A DNA stretch of 64,000 nucleotides, taken from contig CBDCAB010000005.1 in the NCBI GenBank assembly GCA_965213735.1, positions 124,001-188,000 of the forward strand, in the 5' to 3' direction. The translations under genes were made by a program, and so were the position numbers. The DNA comes from CALDTK01 sp965213735. Its GTDB lineage: Bacteria; Bacteroidota; Bacteroidia; Chitinophagales; Saprospiraceae. Positions 60,939 to 64,000 of this stretch are shown one piece after another; within the stretch, counting starts at the first letter, position 1; the number at the start of each line of letters is the position of its first letter. The notes beneath the pieces are model-generated. The model was not told the origin of the DNA. It made no database searches and was given only the letters and a program-made list of their open reading frames with translations.

Positions 60939-60976
60939 TGCCGCTTTCGCCAAAACAGGTTTTCGCGAAAGCGGCA
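60939..60976. terminator. Inverted pair of the dispersed motif, terminator-like 38-bp palindrome
   Basis: Two copies of the 14-bp motif (60943-60956 forward, 60959-60972 reverse) face each other around a 2-bp centre, extended by TGCC and GGCA on the outside. The arms match for about 18 bp with one mismatch. It lies 28 bp past the stop of the propeller lipoprotein. It could terminate the operon, and it closely parallels the paired uptake-sequence terminators of Neisseria and Haemophilus. Confidence 0.75.
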
Positions 60977-61040
60977 CGTTGGGTAAGTACATGGCTTCGT
61001 CAAGTGGCGCCGAGCCAAACGAGCAACTTACCATCAACCA

Positions 61041-61631
61041 ATGTCAATTACCTGCTTTGAAAATCTTGGCCTTAGTCGTCAGTACAGCTACGCGGATTGT
61101 CTCTCTTGGCAGTTCCAGGAACGGGTGGAGTTGTGGCGAGGCTAGCTGCGGCGCATGAGCCCGGCTCCGAACATGTAGAATCAGACGGTGGCCAGCAATC
61201 TCCCAGGGGTGATGTACAAAGGGGGTATGCAAGCTGACTACTGTCTGTTTTTTCCCGCTCCCTTAGACTTGCTACTACCCCCATCAGCTGCGATGGCGAT
61301 TCTGTCGCTCAGCCCAATATCTATGTGATTTGCGACACACATACACACACCAACGAAGTCTGCACGGAGGCGCTAATTTACATTTGCGAAATGCTGAGTC
61401 CAGGAGACATCAAACGCGAAATGATCGACAAGTAGGAGCTGTACGAGCAAGCGGGCATGCGCAAAAATTTATATTGTCGATCCCATCCGTTTAAACATGC
61501 TGCGTTATGTACTGGAGGACGAGCGGCACAGTCGCCTCGCGTCCGCCTCCGAAGACATTGTATCAATCCACTTAAAAGTGCTGCCGGGAGTCAGTCTCTC
61601 AGTAGCGCAACTATTCGAACGGGTGGTTTAA
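61041..61631 (+). pseudogene. Decayed Uma2 (DUF820) family endonuclease gene
   Basis: Read in pieces across frames, the sequence gives MSITCFENLGLSRQYSYAD, LSWQFQERVELWRG, then (after a stop) LRRMSPAPNM, then VAQPNIYVICDTHTNE, LSPGDIKREMIDK, (stop) ELYEQAGMRK and a C-terminal LPGVSLSVAQLFERVV. These are the conserved blocks of Uma2 family PD-(D/E)XK proteins, interrupted by at least three stops and several frameshifts. No full protein can be made. Confidence 0.8.
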
Positions 61632-61999
61632 AGGTCGTTGGTGGCTTTCAAAGGCGGGCACCTAGCATCGAGCTAGAACCTTTCAGGAACCGCAGGCGGC
61701 TAAGCTAGTCCGTCTACCGAGTCTGTACATTTTAGCCCCAGCTTTGCAGATCTGTCCATTTACCGGATTACCAATATCCGGACCTCTCGACCTCAAATCT
61801 TCGTGAGCAGTGGCCGCAAATTGGACTCTCCCAGCAAGCCTGCTATGAACGGATAAGAAGCTTGTAGTAAATGCCTGCAAGGTGAGTAAGCTGCGGCCCG
61901 CCAGCCGAACCATCATGAAAGGCATAAAATGGATAGTCATCCAAACCCATTAATGAAAGCACGACATGCAACTCTTTGGAAGGTATCAATGCCTCACTC
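61632..61999. other. Spacer without recognisable gene
   Basis: About 370 bp between the Uma2 relic and dut. Short open frames on the minus strand (for example 61843-62028 with LSLMGLDDYPFYAFHDGSAG) do not resemble a known family and may be further gene debris. Confidence 0.4.
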
Positions 62000-62437
62000 C
62001 TACTCCCCCGTACTTCCAAAGCCACCACTCCCTCGATCCGTTTCGCTGAGCTCGTCGACTTCGTCCCAGGCGATGACGCCGTGTTTGGCGAGTACGAGTT
62101 GGGCTATCCGCTCGCCTGGCTCGAGCTGCTGCGGCTCGTTAGAGAGGTTGATCAGCGGAACGCGCAGCTCGCCGCGATAATCTGAATCTATAGTGCCAAC
62201 CGCATTCACACACGTGAGCCCCTGCTTAATGCTAAGGCCGGAGCGCGGCCGGACCTGCCCCTCATAACCATACGGCAGCTCGATGTACAGGCCTGTGGGA
62301 ATTAGCCGCCGCTCCATGGGTGCAAGGGTAATTGCTTCGTCCAGGTTGGCCCGCAAATCCATGCCCGCACTACCCACAGTCTGATACTTCGGCAGCTCAT
62401 ACCTCGAGCGATTGATGATCTTGACATTAGTACGCAT
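62000..62437 (-). CDS. dut: dUTP diphosphatase
   Basis: Starting at ATG 62437 (MRTNVKIINRSRYELPKYQT) gives 145 residues, the normal length. The trimeric dUTPase motifs are present: GSAGMDLRA, RPRSGLS, GTIDSDYRGE, RIAQLVL and the C-terminal RGSGGFGSTG arm. It removes dUTP and supplies dUMP. The frame to 62518 is not needed. A -7-like box TACCTTG (62443-62449) lies 5 bp before the start codon, so the mRNA may be leaderless. Confidence 0.96.
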   Translation of the reverse strand: MRTNVKIINRSRYELPKYQTVGSAGMDLRANLDEAITLAPMERRLIPTGLYIELPYGYEGQVRPRSGLSIKQGLTCVNAVGTIDSDYRGELRVPLINLSNEPQQLEPGERIAQLVLAKHGVIAWDEVDELSETDRGSGGFGSTGE

Positions 62438-62442
62438 GGGCG

Positions 62443-62449
62443 CAAGGTA
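62443..62449 (-). promoter_or_regulatory. -7-like box TACCTTG, 5 bp from the dut start
   Basis: TACCTTG on the minus strand is followed by CGCCC and ATG 62437. Confidence 0.4.
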
Positions 62450-62592
62450 TCCTGTTGCCCGCATCGCTCCCTTCCTAACTTTAGAGAAAGCAGATGAGAA
62501 TTCATCATCACTTTCCACTACATCAGAAAGCTGCGTCGCTAGTGAGGATTTTGAAACATTCCCAACATACTAAATGGTAGAGGTGATAACAC

Positions 62593-63915
62593 TTAATCTT
62601 CAAAATCTAATATCCAGGGTTTCTTACCCCACTTTGCCCACTCTACAGCTGTCAAGTCTACCTCAGGATCAATGAGTGGTTTCGGTCCTACCCCATTCAA
62701 CCATACGAGATTACGGGTTGCATACACTTCAACCTCTTCCCAACCTTGCTCCTGATAATATTCCTCTAGATACTGCGCAAATCGCCACACGAAGTAAGGA
62801 TGCGTTGCTATACGTAAAGCTTGTTTCTGCGTAAGGTGATCCCTTAGTTGTACACGCTCGCGCACGCCGCTGATTGGGTTGTATGCTTCTATGCGTACGG
62901 TACCGCCTTTGGAGCGCAACATCATTCGCCAACTGAGCCTATGCCCTTCTTCGCGCCAGTTGACATCTCCAGGAATAAAATGATGTCGCAGCGGCAGCGC
63001 CACCTGCACCAGCATATAAATCCCGAGTGCTACCGCGCCCCACCGACTCAATGTAGCCGTGCCACCGTATACCGTAGCTCCCTCACTTCTCGGCACACGG
63101 AAAAAGCGCTCCACCCAGTCGGGCTCGAAGAAGAAGATGGTCATTGCCAGCACCAGGTAAGGAAAGATGCCAATCTGAAAGACAACAGAATTGAAGACAT
63201 TGAAGAGCACGAGTCCCACGAATGCTATTCTTCTCGTCGGTCGCCACATCAGCATTGGGATGATCAAGCCATCGAAGGCTATGGCACTATACGTGATAAA
63301 TTGTTGGAATAGAGGTTGTTGAAGTAATGGACCGATGCCTACAATGGCCGCTTTAGCGCCAAAACTTTGAGCAATAAATTCTCCTTTCAACCATCCAGGG
63401 TATAACTTCGCAAGTGCGCCGTAAGTAAACACGATCAGCATCTGTGCTTTTGCAAAAGTCCATATCCAACGAGGAGCTTGTAGCTCAACAGTGCCGCCGC
63501 GCCGTGCGTCAAGAGAAAAGCGCCGATGAGCAGGCACTAGCACCATCCACCAACACAGCAGCATGGCTAGGTAGTAGTGATTGTTGTAACTCGTTTTTTG
63601 GACGAAATAGGCTCCCGACCACATCAGCGCCAGCAGCAATGCACTCCACCTATAGCGCAACCCGAGCATAACGCCGAGTGCAGCCAAACCCATAATGAAA
63701 AAGTAGCCATATGCTTGCGGTCCAACGATCGCCTGCAGAAAATCGAAGCCAATAAAGTTGAAGGTGAATGCCGGATCAACCAGGTTGCGCTTCACCCATC
63801 CCGTAGCGATTGCACCCCAACTCTCAATGAGCATTAACAAGCCGAATAGTACCCGCCACACCACGAGCGGAGCATTGTTGACGGGTGCAGAGAGGTAGTG
63901 ACGCAAGGTGTCCAT
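62593..63915 (-). CDS. HTTM-domain membrane protein, vitamin-K-dependent gamma-carboxylase homologue
   Basis: The 440-residue protein has a membrane HTTM domain with several helices (about 20-310) and a C-terminal domain beginning FIPGDVNWREEGHRLSWRM. This segment is the strongest match to the vitamin-K-dependent gamma-carboxylase family. The N-terminal NAPLVVWRVLFGLLML and YNNHYYLAMLLCWWM are also typical. In animals the enzyme carboxylates Glu with reduced vitamin K; bacterial homologues are mostly uncharacterised. Bases 63916-64000 show no feature. Confidence 0.85.
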   Translation of the reverse strand: MDTLRHYLSAPVNNAPLVVWRVLFGLLMLIESWGAIATGWVKRNLVDPAFTFNFIGFDFLQAIVGPQAYGYFFIMGLAALGVMLGLRYRWSALLLALMWSGAYFVQKTSYNNHYYLAMLLCWWMVLVPAHRRFSLDARRGGTVELQAPRWIWTFAKAQMLIVFTYGALAKLYPGWLKGEFIAQSFGAKAAIVGIGPLLQQPLFQQFITYSAIAFDGLIIPMLMWRPTRRIAFVGLVLFNVFNSVVFQIGIFPYLVLAMTIFFFEPDWVERFFRVPRSEGATVYGGTATLSRWGAVALGIYMLVQVALPLRHHFIPGDVNWREEGHRLSWRMMLRSKGGTVRIEAYNPISGVRERVQLRDHLTQKQALRIATHPYFVWRFAQYLEEYYQEQGWEEVEVYATRNLVWLNGVGPKPLIDPEVDLTAVEWAKWGKKPWILDFED

Positions 63916-64000
63916 AGGGCAGCTAACCGCCGCGAATGTGCGAAACCTGTGGACACTGCATGCCAGTCCTGTTCATATTGTTCAGGAATTTTGTTAAATA

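Overview
The window looks like a chromosomal segment of a Bacteroidota bacterium, perhaps of the Saprospiria/Lewinella type (class is a guess). The evidence: two secreted enzymes end in type IX secretion (T9SS) sorting tails; bacillithiol synthase BshA is present; there are LytS/LytTR two-component genes, a CarboxypepD-type TonB receptor and many lipoproteins; DUF2147, DUF4197, DUF4252 and DUF4349 proteins occur; and several genes have a Bacteroidota-type TAnnTTTG -7 box close to or directly before the start codon.

Layout. 1-12 kb: 3' end of a VanX-type dipeptidase, glutaryl-CoA dehydrogenase, an OmpA protein, tRNA-Met, a TPR protein, a zinc-ribbon protein, a Nif3 protein and YaaA. These are separated by unusually repeat-rich spacers (76-bp repeats, GERSD-type repeats, mini-hairpin arrays). 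12-20 kb: a T9SS esterase, clpP-clpX-truA, a DEAD-box helicase and a FemAB-like protein. 19.7-28 kb, minus strand: a PAS histidine kinase with a single-domain receiver, then a TonB receptor / periplasmic TPR / membrane protein / LytS / LytTR operon. 28-37 kb: envelope proteins, a di-heme cytochrome, a membrane cyclase, TesB, a START protein and BshA. 37-46 kb: an Rpn nuclease followed by two extra copies of its C-terminal part, GH3, a flavodoxin-like reductase, a PLP lyase, a Fam20C-like lipoprotein, a TfoX-N protein and Fbp. 46-54 kb: aldehyde dehydrogenase with flavin reductase, an ECF sigma/anti-sigma/DUF4252 operon, a T9SS endonuclease and DUF4349. 54-64 kb: an intact insertion sequence, a PhoD-like phosphatase, a three-gene operon behind a C10 tract, a decayed Uma2 gene, dUTPase and a vitamin-K-carboxylase-like membrane protein.

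Three signals stand out. First, a dispersed motif GCTTNCGCNAAAAC (mostly AGCTTTCGCCAAAAC) occurs 21 times by eye on both strands, inside and outside genes, and once as an inverted pair forming a terminator-like hairpin. This pattern resembles DNA uptake sequences. Second, the Rpn nuclease gene is followed by two in-register C-terminal cassettes with exchanged tails. Third, a C10 tract lies just upstream of a perfect -7 box of a surface-lipoprotein operon. Coordinates and counts were obtained by reading, without software.
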